Shown piece by piece: positions 9,744 through 19,989 of a stretch of 64,000 nt of DNA (positions are counted from its first letter, which is position 1; each line of letters starts with the position of its first letter). Source of the stretch: an uncultured Roseobacter sp. (GTDB taxonomy: Bacteria > Pseudomonadota > Alphaproteobacteria > Rhodobacterales > Rhodobacteraceae). The notes beneath the pieces are model-generated. The model worked only from the letters and a program-made list of their open reading frames with translations. It did not search any database and was not told the origin of the DNA. Made by a program: the position numbers and the translations under genes. The stretch covers positions 186,001 through 250,000 of the forward strand of contig NZ_CANLQB010000001.1 of assembly GCF_947493125.1 (NCBI RefSeq). Reading direction: 5' to 3'.

Positions 9744-10667
9744 GTGCAGACAACTATAAAATCCCCCATCAGCTTTTCGGGCTGTGGTCTTCATACCGGT
9801 CGCAAGGCTGTCGTGACCATCCGTCCGGCAACAGCCGAGCATGGCATCTGGTTTTCGCGGGCGGACGTTGCCGTCGGCGACAGACTGATTCCGGCCCGCT
9901 GGGATGCGGTGCTGCGCTCGCCGCTGTGTACCAAGATCGAAAACGCCGCTGGCCTGCAGGTCTCGACCGTCGAACATATCATGGCGGCGCTGGCAGGTTG
10001 CGGTGTGCACAATGCGCTGGTTGAGATTGACGGACCCGAAGTGCCGATCCTTGATGGCTCCGCGGCGCCCTTCGTGCGTGGCATTATGCAGCGCGGCCTG
10101 CGCATTCTGCCCGCACCGGTCCGGGCCTTTGAAGTCTTGAAAACCGTGACGGTCACCGATGGGGAAGCCTCGGCCACGCTGGCTCCGGCGCAGACGTTGC
10201 GGATTGATTTTGAGATTGATTTCGCCGACGCCGCCATCGGGTATCAGAAGAAATCGCTGACCATGAACAATGGCAGCTTTGCACGGGAACTCTGCGACAG
10301 CCGCACCTTCTGCCGCCAGGCGGATGTGGATGCGATGCGCGCCAATGGTCTTGCTTTGGGCGGCACCTCGGGGGAAAACGCGGTGGTCTTTGACGGCGAC
10401 CGTGTGGTGAGCCCCGGTGGCCTGCGTCACGAGGACGAACCCGTGCGCCATAAGATGCTGGATGCGCTCGGCGATCTGGCGCTGGCGGGAGCTCCGCTCA
10501 TCGGCCATTACACAGGTGTGCGCGCCGGTCACTCGCTGACTAACACGCTGCTGCGCCGCCTCTTTGCCACGCCCGATGCGGTGCGCATGGTGGTTTGTGA
10601 CCGCAGCACGGCGAGCCGCCTGCCGGGCTATGGCCTCGTCTGGGACGAAATTCCAGCCGTTGCGTAA
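9744..10667 (+). CDS. lpxC: UDP-3-O-acyl-N-acetylglucosamine deacetylase LpxC
   Basis: LpxC is the zinc deacetylase catalysing the first committed step of lipid A synthesis. The protein has 307 residues from a GTG start preceded by AGAGGAAG. The zinc and catalytic residues can be placed: His78 in TVEHIMAAL, His236 and Asp240 in RHKMLDALGDLALAG, and His263 in GVRAGHSLTN. The N-terminal FSGCGLHTGRKA and CDSRTFC segments are also characteristic. It lies after ftsZ, as in many proteobacteria, but has its own 150-bp upstream region after the ftsZ terminator. Confidence 0.97.
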   Translation: MQTTIKSPISFSGCGLHTGRKAVVTIRPATAEHGIWFSRADVAVGDRLIPARWDAVLRSPLCTKIENAAGLQVSTVEHIMAALAGCGVHNALVEIDGPEVPILDGSAAPFVRGIMQRGLRILPAPVRAFEVLKTVTVTDGEASATLAPAQTLRIDFEIDFADAAIGYQKKSLTMNNGSFARELCDSRTFCRQADVDAMRANGLALGGTSGENAVVFDGDRVVSPGGLRHEDEPVRHKMLDALGDLALAGAPLIGHYTGVRAGHSLTNTLLRRLFATPDAVRMVVCDRSTASRLPGYGLVWDEIPAVA

Positions 10668-10835
10668 TTGGCCACCGCCGTATGCGCGACCCTGCGGCCA
10701 GACCTCGCTTGCACAGATATGACACCTGCGGTCACAAAGCGCGCAATGGGCGTTTTGCCCGGGAATTTTCTATGCTAGGACCTCGAAGGTGCACGCAGCG
10801 GGCTGCGTCGGGGTTTGAGACGAAGGTGGCAAAGC

Positions 10836-11702
10836 ATGAGTAGGCTTGGGTCGCGAAAGCGGGTGATCACGACACTTCTGGTGGCAGCACTGGTCGCAGG
10901 GTGTGGGGGTGGCGACAGAGGTGCTCCGCGCAACTTCTTCAATCCCGAAGAGATCCCTCTCGAGACATATTCCGCGGAACAGATTTTCGAACGCGGTGAG
11001 TTTGAGCTGAACCGCAGCCGCCCTGATGATGCCGCCTTCTTCTTCTCCGAAATCGAGCGACTGTATCCCTATTCGGACTGGGCGCGGCGCGCATTGATCA
11101 TGCAGGCGTTTTCCTATCATCGCGATCAGGACTACCCCAACAGCCGCTCCGCCGCGCAGCGGTTTATCGACTTCTACCCCGAAGACGATGATGCAGCCTA
11201 TGCACAGTATCTGCTGGCACTCAGCTACTATGATCAGATCGACGAAGTTGGCCGCGACCAAGGGCTGACCTTCCAGGCGCTGCAGTCACTGCGCGAGGTG
11301 ATCGAGCGCTATCCGGAGAGCGACTATGCCCGCTCCGCCATTCTGAAATTCGACCTCGCCTTTGACCATCTCGCCGGCAAGGAGATGGAGATCGGACGCT
11401 ACTATCTGCGTCGCAATCACTATACAGCAGCGATCAACCGCTTCCGCGTCGTGGTAGAGGATTTCCAGACGACCACCCATACGCCCGAAGCCTTGCACCG
11501 GCTGGTCGAGGCCTATCTCTCGCTGGGTCTGACCGACGAGGCACAGACGGCGGGGGCAATCCTGGGGTTCAACTACCGCTCGACCGACTGGTATGAGGAC
11601 AGCTTTGCGCTGCTCACCGGGCAGGGTCTGACGCTTGAAGCGGCGGGTGACAGCTGGCTGCGGCAGGTCTATCGCCAGACGGTGAAGGGCGAATGGCTCT
11701 GA
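10836..11702 (+). CDS. bamD: Outer membrane assembly lipoprotein BamD (ComL)
   Basis: BamD is the essential lipoprotein of the BAM complex, which inserts beta-barrel proteins into the outer membrane. From the ATG at 10836 (GAAGGTGG upstream) the protein has 288 residues. It begins with a lipoprotein signal peptide; the lipobox LVAGC gives a lipidated Cys23. The rest is helical TPR-like repeats, recognisable from ARRALIMQAFSYHRDQDYPNSRSAAQRFID and similar units. Order lpxC-bamD-recN is common in alphaproteobacteria. Confidence 0.93.
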   Translation: MSRLGSRKRVITTLLVAALVAGCGGGDRGAPRNFFNPEEIPLETYSAEQIFERGEFELNRSRPDDAAFFFSEIERLYPYSDWARRALIMQAFSYHRDQDYPNSRSAAQRFIDFYPEDDDAAYAQYLLALSYYDQIDEVGRDQGLTFQALQSLREVIERYPESDYARSAILKFDLAFDHLAGKEMEIGRYYLRRNHYTAAINRFRVVVEDFQTTTHTPEALHRLVEAYLSLGLTDEAQTAGAILGFNYRSTDWYEDSFALLTGQGLTLEAAGDSWLRQVYRQTVKGEWL

Positions 11703-11728
11703 TCCCATGGTCATGACGGGTGGCGGAC

Positions 11729-13378
11729 ATGCTGCGCGGACTTGATATCACCGACATGCTGATCATCGACCGGCTGGAGTTGAGAGTTCAACCGGGCCTC
11801 AACGTGCTCACGGGCGAGACCGGAGCGGGTAAGTCGATCTTGCTCGACGCTCTCGGGTTTGTCTTGGGGTGGCGCGGGCGCGCAGATCTGGTCCGCCAGG
11901 GTGCGGAGCAGGGCGAGGTGACCGCATGGTTCGATCTCACTGCGGATCACCCGGCCCGCGCCGTTCTGCAGGAGGCGGGGTTGCCGGTTGAAGATGAGCT
12001 GATCCTGCGGCGTATCAACACGGCGGACGGCCGCAAGACCGCCTGGGTGAACGACCGGCGCTGTTCCGGGGAGGTGCTGCGGCAGCTCTCGGATACCCTG
12101 GTGGAATTGCACGGACAGCACGATGACCGTGGCCTGCTGAACCCCCGCGGACATCGCGCCATCCTCGACGATTTCGGTGATCTGGATGATCTGCGTGCCG
12201 CCTGTCGTTCCGCCTGGTCGGCGAAGGCGCAGGCGGCCAAGGCCTTGAAGGCCGCCGAAGCAGCGGTGACCGCGATCCGCGAAGAAGAGGACTACCTGCG
12301 ACATGCGGTTGCTGAACTCGATGCGCTGGCACCGGAGCCAGGAGAGGAGGCGACACTGGATGCGCGCCGCCGCACCATGCAGGGGGCTGAAAAGATCCGC
12401 AGCGACGTGGTGCGCGCGCATGAGATCCTTGGCCACCAAGGGGCCGAGGCTGCTCTGGGCGAGGCGCTGCGCTGGCTCGATGGAGTGGCCGAGCAGGCGG
12501 ACGGAGCCTTGGAGGCGCCGATGGCCGCGCTCTCCCGGGCCATGGTGGAGCTGGATGAGGCCACCTCCGGGATCGCAACGGCGCTCGATAGCCTGTCCTT
12601 CAATCCAACGGATCTCGAAGACACCGAGGAGCGGCTTTTTGCAATCCGCGCCCTGGCCCGCAAACATGATGTGTTGGCGGATGATCTCGCGGGCTTTGCC
12701 GAGACCTTGCGGAGCAAGCTGGCGGCACTCGACGCGGGCGATGCGGATGTCGCAGCATTGGCGGTGGCGCTGCGCTTGGCGGAAACGACCTACGAGACAG
12801 CCGCCGCAAATCTCAGCGCTGCGCGGCACGCGGCCGCCAAGGCGCTCGATGCAGAGGTCGGCACGGAACTCGCCCCGCTCAAGATGGAGCGGGCGGTCTT
12901 CGAGACACAGATCACCGATGACACCCCCGGCCCGGAGGGCGTGGACAACGTGGCCTTCACCGTGGCGACAAACCCCGGCGCGCCGGCAGGCCCTTTGAAC
13001 AAGATCGCATCGGGTGGTGAACTCAGCCGGTTTCTTCTTGCGCTGAAAGTCTGTCTGACCAGAGGCCAATCCGGCCTCACCATGATCTTCGACGAGATCG
13101 ACCGCGGTGTGGGCGGCGCCACTGCTGATGCGGTCGGGCGCCGCTTAGCGGCGTTGGCGTCCGAGGGGCAAGTGCTGGTCGTGACGCACTCGCCACAGGT
13201 CGCCGCGCTCGGTGCGCACCACTGGCGGGTGGAAAAGCGGGTCGCAGGTGGCATGACCACCTCGACCGTCACGCCGCTCCCATCCCCGGACCGCGTGGAT
13301 GAAATCGCCAGGATGCTGTCAGGCGACACGATCACCGAAGAGGCACGGGGCGCTGCGCGGGCCCTGCTCGCGGGATAG
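11729..13378 (+). CDS. recN: DNA repair protein RecN
   Basis: RecN is an SMC-like ATPase recruited to double-strand breaks. I take the ATG at 11729 (549 residues, MLRGLDITDMLIIDRLEL); a GTG at 11720 in frame would add three residues. The N-terminal Walker A motif GETGAGKS is at residues 29-36, a long coiled-coil region fills the middle (about 150-390), and the C-terminal head carries ASGGELSRFLLALK (signature), MIFDEIDRGVGGATADAVG (Walker B) and VTHSPQVAALG. No alphaproteobacterial LexA box (GAAC-N7-GAAC) was seen just upstream. Confidence 0.95.
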   Translation: MLRGLDITDMLIIDRLELRVQPGLNVLTGETGAGKSILLDALGFVLGWRGRADLVRQGAEQGEVTAWFDLTADHPARAVLQEAGLPVEDELILRRINTADGRKTAWVNDRRCSGEVLRQLSDTLVELHGQHDDRGLLNPRGHRAILDDFGDLDDLRAACRSAWSAKAQAAKALKAAEAAVTAIREEEDYLRHAVAELDALAPEPGEEATLDARRRTMQGAEKIRSDVVRAHEILGHQGAEAALGEALRWLDGVAEQADGALEAPMAALSRAMVELDEATSGIATALDSLSFNPTDLEDTEERLFAIRALARKHDVLADDLAGFAETLRSKLAALDAGDADVAALAVALRLAETTYETAAANLSAARHAAAKALDAEVGTELAPLKMERAVFETQITDDTPGPEGVDNVAFTVATNPGAPAGPLNKIASGGELSRFLLALKVCLTRGQSGLTMIFDEIDRGVGGATADAVGRRLAALASEGQVLVVTHSPQVAALGAHHWRVEKRVAGGMTTSTVTPLPSPDRVDEIARMLSGDTITEEARGAARALLAG

Positions 13379-13445
13379 TGGGTGCCAAAAGGCTTTCCCC
13401 GGTGAACGGCTTGCCCTAGACAGGGATCAGCCAGAGTTTTTAGCA

Positions 13446-15131
13446 ATGTCCAGCACGTCGCGATCCCGCCTTTCCCAGCAGCTCGATGTTGCGCTGACCA
13501 CCTGCCGGGACGGGCTGCGGCTGTTGCGACACCGGGGACCGAACCAGATCCAGTTCTGGTTCATCGCACTGGCCATCGGCATCGCCGCCGGTTTTGCCGC
13601 GCTGTTCTTCCGCAAGGGTGTCAACGCGCTGCAGACCTACCTCTACGGGACGGAAGACGTCCGCCTGCTGCACAGTTTTGCGGAGTCGCTGCCGTGGTAT
13701 CTGGTGCTGATCATCCCGATCTGCGGCGGCCTCGTGGTCGGGATCATTCTGCACATCTTCACCAAGGATGCGCGCGCACGGTCGGTCGCCGACGTGATCC
13801 ATGGGGCCGCGATGCACGACGGGCGCGTGGAGACGCGCGCGGGCCTCGCTTCGGCACTGGCCTCGATGATTACGCTTGGCACCGGAGGCTCGACCGGGCG
13901 GGAAGGCCCGGTGGTCCACCTCGCCGCCGTGATCTCCACCTGGGTCAATCGTCGCATCCACGCCGATGGGATCACAGGGCGCGACCTGTTGGGCTGCGCG
14001 GTGGCCGCCGCCGTGTCGGCGAGTTTCAACGCTCCGATTGCGGGCGCGCTCTTCGCGCTGGAGGTCGTGCTCCGACATTTCGCAGTGCACGCCTTTGCAC
14101 CCATTGTGATCGCCAGTGCGGCGGGCACGGTGATCAACCGGCTGGAGTTCGGCGGCGTGACCGAGTTCAGTCTTACCACGGTCAATGAGGTTCAGTTCTA
14201 TCAGGAGATGCCCGCGTATCTGCTTCTGGGGCTGGTGTGCGGTGTCGTTGCCGTCGCCTTCATGCGCGCAATCTTCTGGGCAGACGATTTTGGCAACCGG
14301 GTGCAGGAGAAAACCGGCATTCCCCGCTGGCTGCGCCCGGCCATTGCAGGGGCGATGCTGGGCACAATCGCCATCTGGTTCCCGCATATCATCGGCGTCG
14401 GATATGAGACCACGTTTCTGGCCATGGATGGCCAGCTGCTGCTGCACGAGGCCATCATCTTCGCCATTCTGAAGGCCATCGCCGTGGCGATCACTATGGC
14501 GGGCCGTATGGGCGGCGGGGTCTTCTCGCCCTCGCTGATGGTGGGCGCGCTGACGGGGCTGAGTTTCGGTCTGATCGCGACGGGCATCTTCCCGGAGGTC
14601 TCGGGCTCCATCTCGCTTTACGCCTTGGCGGGCACGGGGGCCGTGGCGGCTGCGGTGCTCGGTGCGCCGATCTCGACCACGTTGATCGTTTTTGAGCTGA
14701 CAGGCGACTGGCAAACCGGTCTCGCCGTCATGGTCGCGGTGTCCATGTCGACGGCGCTGTCGTCCCGCCTGGTGGACCGCAGCTTCTTTCTGACGCAATT
14801 GGAGCGTCGTGGCATCCACCTCGCTGCCGGTCCGCAGGCCTATCTTTTGGCGATGTTCCGGGTGGGGCCGGTGATGCGCCCCATGGATCATCCACGCGCC
14901 GCGTCGGAGGATGACTGCTGGGCGATGATCGGCGAAGGTGTCTATGTGGACAGCAACGCCACGCTGGAATCTGCGATGCCGATTTTCGAAACGGGTGTGC
15001 GCTTCATTCCGGTGGTGCGGCTCAGCGCCGATGCCGCCCCCCCGGAGTTGCAGGGCGCCCTGTTCCACGTGGATGCGCTGAAGGTCTACAACCGCGCGCT
15101 AGCCGCCACCGCCGCCGAAGAGCACTCCTGA
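13446..15131 (+). CDS. ClC-family chloride channel/antiporter
   Basis: This is a multi-pass inner-membrane ClC protein moving chloride, possibly in exchange for protons. From the ATG at 13446 it has 561 residues. The selectivity-filter segment GTGGSTGREGPVVHL contains the GREGP motif at residues 151-155 with the gating Glu, and a second filter motif GGGVFSPSLMVG lies near 357. The C-terminal ~100 residues (after SFFLTQLERRGIHL) are cytoplasmic and resemble a reduced CBS-type region. The frame is open upstream to 13299, but that part overlaps recN in another frame. Antiporter versus channel cannot be settled from sequence alone. Confidence 0.9.
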   Translation: MSSTSRSRLSQQLDVALTTCRDGLRLLRHRGPNQIQFWFIALAIGIAAGFAALFFRKGVNALQTYLYGTEDVRLLHSFAESLPWYLVLIIPICGGLVVGIILHIFTKDARARSVADVIHGAAMHDGRVETRAGLASALASMITLGTGGSTGREGPVVHLAAVISTWVNRRIHADGITGRDLLGCAVAAAVSASFNAPIAGALFALEVVLRHFAVHAFAPIVIASAAGTVINRLEFGGVTEFSLTTVNEVQFYQEMPAYLLLGLVCGVVAVAFMRAIFWADDFGNRVQEKTGIPRWLRPAIAGAMLGTIAIWFPHIIGVGYETTFLAMDGQLLLHEAIIFAILKAIAVAITMAGRMGGGVFSPSLMVGALTGLSFGLIATGIFPEVSGSISLYALAGTGAVAAAVLGAPISTTLIVFELTGDWQTGLAVMVAVSMSTALSSRLVDRSFFLTQLERRGIHLAAGPQAYLLAMFRVGPVMRPMDHPRAASEDDCWAMIGEGVYVDSNATLESAMPIFETGVRFIPVVRLSADAAPPELQGALFHVDALKVYNRALAATAAEEHS

Positions 15132-15476
15132 TCAGATCTGCTCCACCGTCACGTCGCCACTGGTGTAGAACGCCAGATGGTCCTTGATCCGTGCAACAGC
15201 CTCTTTGGGGTCCTCGTAGGACCAGGCCACGTCCGTCAGAGTTGTGCTCTTGGTCACCACCGAGAAATAGCTTGCGTCCCCCTTGTGCGGGCAATGTGTG
15301 GATGTGGCGGTCCGGTCCAGAAACGCCATCGCGATGTCAGTGCGGGGAAAGTAGACCACCGGCGGATAGTCGCCCTCCGACAATTCAAGCGCCTCCGCGC
15401 TTTCACCGAGAACCGCGCCCCCCGCCCGGACGCTCCAGGTTCCTTCGGCTTTGCGGATGGTGATGTGATCGGCCAT
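15132..15476 (-). CDS. DUF427 domain protein
   Basis: This 114-residue protein matches the DUF427 family: a short all-beta fold with the characteristic YFPRTDIAMAFLDRT, THCPHKGDASYFSV and VAWSYEDPKEAV segments. The biochemical function of most members is unproven. It converges with the ClC gene, whose stop abuts it with no spare bases. Nothing in the neighbours points to a specific role. Confidence 0.88.
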   Translation of the reverse strand: MADHITIRKAEGTWSVRAGGAVLGESAEALELSEGDYPPVVYFPRTDIAMAFLDRTATSTHCPHKGDASYFSVVTKSTTLTDVAWSYEDPKEAVARIKDHLAFYTSGDVTVEQI

Positions 15477-15549
15477 GGCTGCGTCTCCCCCTCGTGACGA
15501 TGCATTCTATCCGCGCCACCTGTAACGACAAAATGACGACAGAGCGGCA

Positions 15550-17340
15550 TCACAGGGGCGCAGTGGCGGCATCCAACCATGTTTTTGCAGCAGGCGATAG
15601 GCGTGGGCCGATTTTTTCTGCAACCTCAGCGTGATAGCTGTTCAGCCAGTCGCGCTCGGCGTCGGTCAGCATCCCGACCACGATCAGGCACCTGTCGATG
15701 GGCGCGAATGTGAGGGTGCGCCAGTTGAGCATCTCCCGATGCGCGTCGCCGGCGGATTCGGGCGGTGCGTTCTGTGCAACGACGAGGTTTTCGATCCGAA
15801 TGCCGAAGGCACCCTCCCGGTAATACCCAGGCTCATTCGACAGGATCATACCGGCCTCCAGCGGCACATGGCTGACGCGGCTGAGCCGCTGCGGGCCCTC
15901 ATGCACGCTCAGATAGGCACCGACCCCGTGACCAAGCCCATGGTCGAAGTCCTGCCCTGCGAGCCAGAGCGGCATGCGCCCGATGGCTTCGATGTCGCGC
16001 CCGGCCAGCCCGACGGGCCACCGCAGGCGGCTCATCGCGATCATCCCCTGCAGCACCCGCGTGAAAGCCGCGCAGGCCTCCTCTGGCGGTGTGCCGATGG
16101 CGATGGTGCGGGTGATATCGGTGGTGCCATCCAGATACTGACCGCCGCTGTCGAGCACGATCAGCTGGCCGTCTTCCAGCCTGCTGTCGGTGTCTTCCGT
16201 CACGCGGTAATGCATGATCGCGCCGTTCGACCCGGTCCCGGCGATGGTCTCGAAGCTGATGTCCTGCAGCGCGTTGTCGCTGCGGCGCAGGGCTTCCAGC
16301 TTGGTCACCACATCGGTCTCCCGCAGGCTGCCCCCCGGTTGTGCATCGAGCCAGGCCAGAAGCTCCACCACCGCTGCACCATCGCGCAGATGCGCGGCGG
16401 CCGCTCCTTCGATCTCGGCGGGGTTTTTCCGCGCCTTGGGCAAAGCGCAGGGATCCCCGGCGAAATCCGCCCGATCTCCCAGCAGGTCAGCCAGGACAAA
16501 CGGCACCGTGTCCCGGTCCACGCGCACCGAACCCTCGAGGTCCGCCAGCACCGGCATCAAATCGTCAGGGGGACGGATCTGGATCTCGGCGCCCAGATGC
16601 TCCCGCACCTCGATGAGTTTGCTGTCGTCCATGAACAGATCGACGGCACCGCTGTCGTGCAGGATGGCGAAGCCCTGTGCGACCGGGTTGCGCGGAATGT
16701 CAGAGCCGCGGATGTTCAGCAGCCAGCAGAGCGAGTCCGGCAAGGTGATGAGCGCCGCCCTTTGCCCATCCTCTCGCAGATCATCAGCCAGGCGGGCGCG
16801 CTTGGACTCATGGGTTTCGCCAGCAAATTCAAGCGGATGCACCTTCACCGGTCCCTGAGGCGCCTCCGGCTGATCGTTCCAGATGCGATCCACCAGGTTG
16901 TCTGTCGAGCGCATCTCGATACCTGTCTCCCGCAGAGCCTTGCGCAGCGTTTCAATCTGTCCGGCGCTGTGCAACCACGGATCAAATCCGACCACCCCAC
17001 CCTGAGGCAGTTGCTCTGGCAGCCAGGCCCCAAGGGCCACATCGGGCCAGGGTACGGGCGTGTAGACATCCGCAACCTGCGCCTTGACCTGTGTGCGGTA
17101 GCGCCCGTCGATGAAAACACCGGCCACATCCGCCAGCACGGCACAGAACCCCGCCGATCCGGTAAAACCGGTGAGCCACGCCAGCCGCTCATCACGCGGT
17201 GCGACGTATTCGCCTTGATGCGCATCTGCACGCGGCACCAAAAAACCGTCCAGTCCCGCGGCCTGCATCACCTCGCGCAAGGCCTTCAGCCGGGGTGGTC
17301 CCTGTTCGGGCCGCGCCGTCACCTCAAAGGATTGAAACAT
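15550..17340 (-). CDS. M24 family Xaa-Pro aminopeptidase
   Basis: This is a 596-residue metallopeptidase that removes N-terminal residues next to proline. It has the three-domain layout of long aminopeptidase P forms: two creatinase-like N-terminal domains (GLDGFLVPRADAHQGEYV near residue 34) and a C-terminal pita-bread domain. Metal ligands are visible as IVLDSGGQYLDGTTDITRT (two Asp), GHGLGHGVGAYLSVHEGPQ (His), NEPGYY (Glu) and IRIENLV (Glu). It is likely cytoplasmic, as no signal peptide is seen. It lies upstream of DUF427 on the same strand. Confidence 0.94.
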   Translation of the reverse strand: MFQSFEVTARPEQGPPRLKALREVMQAAGLDGFLVPRADAHQGEYVAPRDERLAWLTGFTGSAGFCAVLADVAGVFIDGRYRTQVKAQVADVYTPVPWPDVALGAWLPEQLPQGGVVGFDPWLHSAGQIETLRKALRETGIEMRSTDNLVDRIWNDQPEAPQGPVKVHPLEFAGETHESKRARLADDLREDGQRAALITLPDSLCWLLNIRGSDIPRNPVAQGFAILHDSGAVDLFMDDSKLIEVREHLGAEIQIRPPDDLMPVLADLEGSVRVDRDTVPFVLADLLGDRADFAGDPCALPKARKNPAEIEGAAAAHLRDGAAVVELLAWLDAQPGGSLRETDVVTKLEALRRSDNALQDISFETIAGTGSNGAIMHYRVTEDTDSRLEDGQLIVLDSGGQYLDGTTDITRTIAIGTPPEEACAAFTRVLQGMIAMSRLRWPVGLAGRDIEAIGRMPLWLAGQDFDHGLGHGVGAYLSVHEGPQRLSRVSHVPLEAGMILSNEPGYYREGAFGIRIENLVVAQNAPPESAGDAHREMLNWRTLTFAPIDRCLIVVGMLTDAERDWLNSYHAEVAEKIGPRLSPAAKTWLDAATAPL

Positions 17341-17389
17341 GGAAGGGCCCCTTCATTGTTCCGAAAAATATGCCCCCGGAGGACCGGTC

Positions 17390-19267
17390 TCAACTGGCGC
17401 GCTTCATTCCCATGACTCGCGCCCGGGCGCGCGGGTCACTGTCGAACAGTGCTGCGAGCTGCTCGGTCATGGCGCCGGCGAGTTGATCCACATCGGTGAT
17501 GGTCACCGCGCGGTCATAATACCGCGTCACGTCATGGCCGATCCCAATGGCCAGCAGCTCCACCGCCCGGCGTTTCTCGACCATGGCGATCACGTCGCGC
17601 AGATGCTTTTCCAGGTAGTTCGCCGGGTTCACCGACAGCGTGCTGTCATCGACCGGTGCGCCGTCCGAGATCACCATGAGGATCTTCCGGGCCTCGCCGC
17701 GCATCAGCATGCGCCGGTGCGCCCATTCCAGCGCCTCGCCGTCGATGTTCTCTTTCAGCAGGCCCTCCTTCATCATCAGCCCGAGATTGGGCCGGGTCCG
17801 CCGCCATGGGGCATCCGCGGATTTATAGATGATGTGCCGCAGGTCATTCAGCCGCCCGGGTTGCTGCGGGCGCCCGTCATTGAGCCAAGCCTCGCGTGCC
17901 TGGCCACCCTTCCACGCGCGTGTGGTGAAGCCGAGGATTTCCACCTTCACATTGCACCGTTCCAGCGTGCGCGCGAGCACATCCGCACAAATCGCCGCAA
18001 TCGAAATCGGGCGCCCGCGCATGGAGCCGGAGTTGTCGAGCAGCAGCGTCACGACCGTATCGCGAAAGTCGGTATCCTTCTCGACCTTGAACGACAGCGG
18101 CGTGGTCGGGTTCGCCACGACCCGCGCAAGGCGGCCTGCGTCCAGCATGCCTTCTTCCAGATCGAATTCCCACGAGCGGTTCTGCTGTGCCTGCAACCTC
18201 CGTTGCAGTTTGTTGGCAAGGCGGCTCACCGCGCCCTTGAGCGGTTCGAGCTGCTGGTCGAGATAGGCGCGCAAGCGTTCCAGCTCAATCGGCTCGGCCA
18301 GCTCTTCGGCGCCAATTTCCTCATCGTGATCAGACATGTAGACGAGGTAATTTGGATCGGCGTCGGAGGCGGGCGGCGGGGCCGGCGGCTCCATCGGCGC
18401 CTCGCCCTCGGGCATCTCGGCCTCGTCGCCCATCTCCTGATCGGCCATGTCGTCCATGGAGACCTGGGCCTGGCTCGCGTCCTGCTGCTCTTCCTGGCTC
18501 TGCTCCGGCGAGCCTTCGGCTTCTTCCTCGTCCTGATCGTCCTGCCCGGTGCTGTCCGGCTCGGCGTCGTCCTCAGAGCCGTCCTCTGCCTCGTCTTCCT
18601 GATCCTCGTCGATCTGATCCGGGTCATCGCCGAGCTGATCGCCATAGCCAAGGTCGGAGATCAGCTGCCGTGCGAGTTTGGCAAAGGCGGTCTGATCGCT
18701 CAGCGTCTCGTCGAGCGTGTCCAGTGTGCCGCCGCATTGCTCCTCGATGAAGCCCTGCCAAAGCTCCATGACATTCTGCGCGCCCGGGGGAAGGTCGCGC
18801 CCCGTCGCCAGATGGCGGATCAGATAGCCAGCCGCCGTCGCCAGCGGCGCATCCGCCGCCTGCGTGACCTGATCATAGCCCTTGCGCATCGCTTCATGGG
18901 CGATCTTCGCGTCGATGTTGCCGGCCGTCCCCGGCATGTCCCGCGCGCCCATGGCTTCGCAACGTGCCGTCTCCATAGCCTCATAGAGATCGCGGGCCAT
19001 ATCGCCCTGCGGCTGGTAGCGCGCGTGGGTCTGGCCGTTGTGATAGCGCCGGTTGAGCGCCAGCGCATCCGCCGTGCCGCGGGCCAGCAATACCTCGTCG
19101 CGGGTCATGCGACGGCTGACCTGTGGCAGGCGCATGGAGTCGCCCGACATGCCTGCGGGGTCCACCGAATAGGAGACCGACAGCTCGGGATCATTGGCCA
19201 TGACCTTGGTCGCTTCGCCCAGAGCCTTCTTGAAGGCGTCGGCCGGATTGTCGGAAGGTTTGCTCAT
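17390..19267 (-). CDS. cobT: Cobaltochelatase subunit CobT
   Basis: CobT, together with CobS and CobN, inserts cobalt into hydrogenobyrinate a,c-diamide in aerobic cobalamin synthesis. The protein has 625 residues: a helical N-terminal part, a very acidic low-complexity stretch (about residues 200-290, rich in D/E/Q), and a C-terminal von Willebrand A domain with a MIDAS-type [15 protein letters not shown] near residue 408. These are the family hallmarks. Its ATG overlaps the stop of the upstream racemase-like gene, so it is probably co-translated with it. CobN is not in the window. Confidence 0.95.
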   Translation of the reverse strand: MSKPSDNPADAFKKALGEATKVMANDPELSVSYSVDPAGMSGDSMRLPQVSRRMTRDEVLLARGTADALALNRRYHNGQTHARYQPQGDMARDLYEAMETARCEAMGARDMPGTAGNIDAKIAHEAMRKGYDQVTQAADAPLATAAGYLIRHLATGRDLPPGAQNVMELWQGFIEEQCGGTLDTLDETLSDQTAFAKLARQLISDLGYGDQLGDDPDQIDEDQEDEAEDGSEDDAEPDSTGQDDQDEEEAEGSPEQSQEEQQDASQAQVSMDDMADQEMGDEAEMPEGEAPMEPPAPPPASDADPNYLVYMSDHDEEIGAEELAEPIELERLRAYLDQQLEPLKGAVSRLANKLQRRLQAQQNRSWEFDLEEGMLDAGRLARVVANPTTPLSFKVEKDTDFRDTVVTLLLDNSGSMRGRPISIAAICADVLARTLERCNVKVEILGFTTRAWKGGQAREAWLNDGRPQQPGRLNDLRHIIYKSADAPWRRTRPNLGLMMKEGLLKENIDGEALEWAHRRMLMRGEARKILMVISDGAPVDDSTLSVNPANYLEKHLRDVIAMVEKRRAVELLAIGIGHDVTRYYDRAVTITDVDQLAGAMTEQLAALFDSDPRARARVMGMKRAS

Positions 19268-19968
19268 CAGCTGCCTTTCATCGCGGTGTCCAGCGTGATG
19301 CGTCCGGCGGCCAGATCGGCCAGCAGCGCCACATGCACGTCCAACGCGTCGATCACTTTATACCCCGGGTCGTGCCCGTCAAATGCAAGGTTGAGATCGG
19401 TGCCCGCCATCACCACGGCTTCGGCGCCCTGGTCCTCGACCATGCAGCGGCCCGCGTCGAAGAACACCGCGCGATCTTCTTCGGTGCAATGGCCGCGGAC
19501 GGCCATCGCGATATAGGTCCGGGCCACCTCCTCGCGGTTGCCCGCCGGAGCAACTGCGTGGGTTCGCGTGAGCTGGCCGTAGAGCTGTGTACGCATGACG
19601 ACATCCGTCCCCAAAAGCCCAACTGTGTCAAAGCCTTGCGCAGCAAAGCTGGAATCGAGCGGCGCCACTGCGCTGATCAGAGGCAGAGCCGAAATCTCCT
19701 CTGTCTCGGTGAAACAGAAGTGCCCACCCAGAGATGTGATCGCAGCGCAATCGGCACCTGCCGCGCGGAGCCGGTCGATCAGACCGCGGTAGATTTCGGC
19801 CTGCGCGTGACGGTCATCGGCGAGATTGTTGCGCACCAGCGTATCCGCATCCGCATTCACGATGGTCAACTCGAGCGGCTGGCCGAGATCGCGCACGCGT
19901 GCTGCGAGCCGCTGGTAGTAGGCGACGGTGGCGGCGGGCCCGATACCTCCGATCAACCCCAGATGCAT
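19267..19968 (-). CDS. Aspartate/glutamate racemase-fold protein without the usual Cys pair
   Basis: This 233-residue protein starts [21 protein letters not shown], the clear N-terminus of the Asp/Glu racemase superfamily, and keeps the fold along its length. The two catalytic Cys motifs are changed: the first, normally like ACNTAH, reads TSLGGHFC, and the second, normally GCTE, reads AGTDL. The aligned Cys positions are therefore Ser and Gly. Racemase activity is doubtful; it may act on another substrate or be a binding protein. It sits between cobS (21 bases) and cobT (overlapping), so a link to cobalt chelation or a chance insertion are both possible. Confidence 0.8.
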   Translation of the reverse strand: MHLGLIGGIGPAATVAYYQRLAARVRDLGQPLELTIVNADADTLVRNNLADDRHAQAEIYRGLIDRLRAAGADCAAITSLGGHFCFTETEEISALPLISAVAPLDSSFAAQGFDTVGLLGTDVVMRTQLYGQLTRTHAVAPAGNREEVARTYIAMAVRGHCTEEDRAVFFDAGRCMVEDQGAEAVVMAGTDLNLAFDGHDPGYKVIDALDVHVALLADLAAGRITLDTAMKGS

Positions 19969-19989
19969 GGCGATTGCCCCCGCATTGAA

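Noticed and set aside
11690-11728. LexA box before recN
   Set aside because: No GAAC-N7-GAAC or GTTC-N7-GTTC pattern is present close to the start, so SOS control is not supported from this sequence.
17339-19516. Very long open frame on the + strand, opposite cobT and the racemase-like gene
   Set aside because: It is antisense to cobT, whose CobT motifs and VWA domain are unambiguous. The + frame is low-complexity and explained by GC-rich codon use on the other strand.
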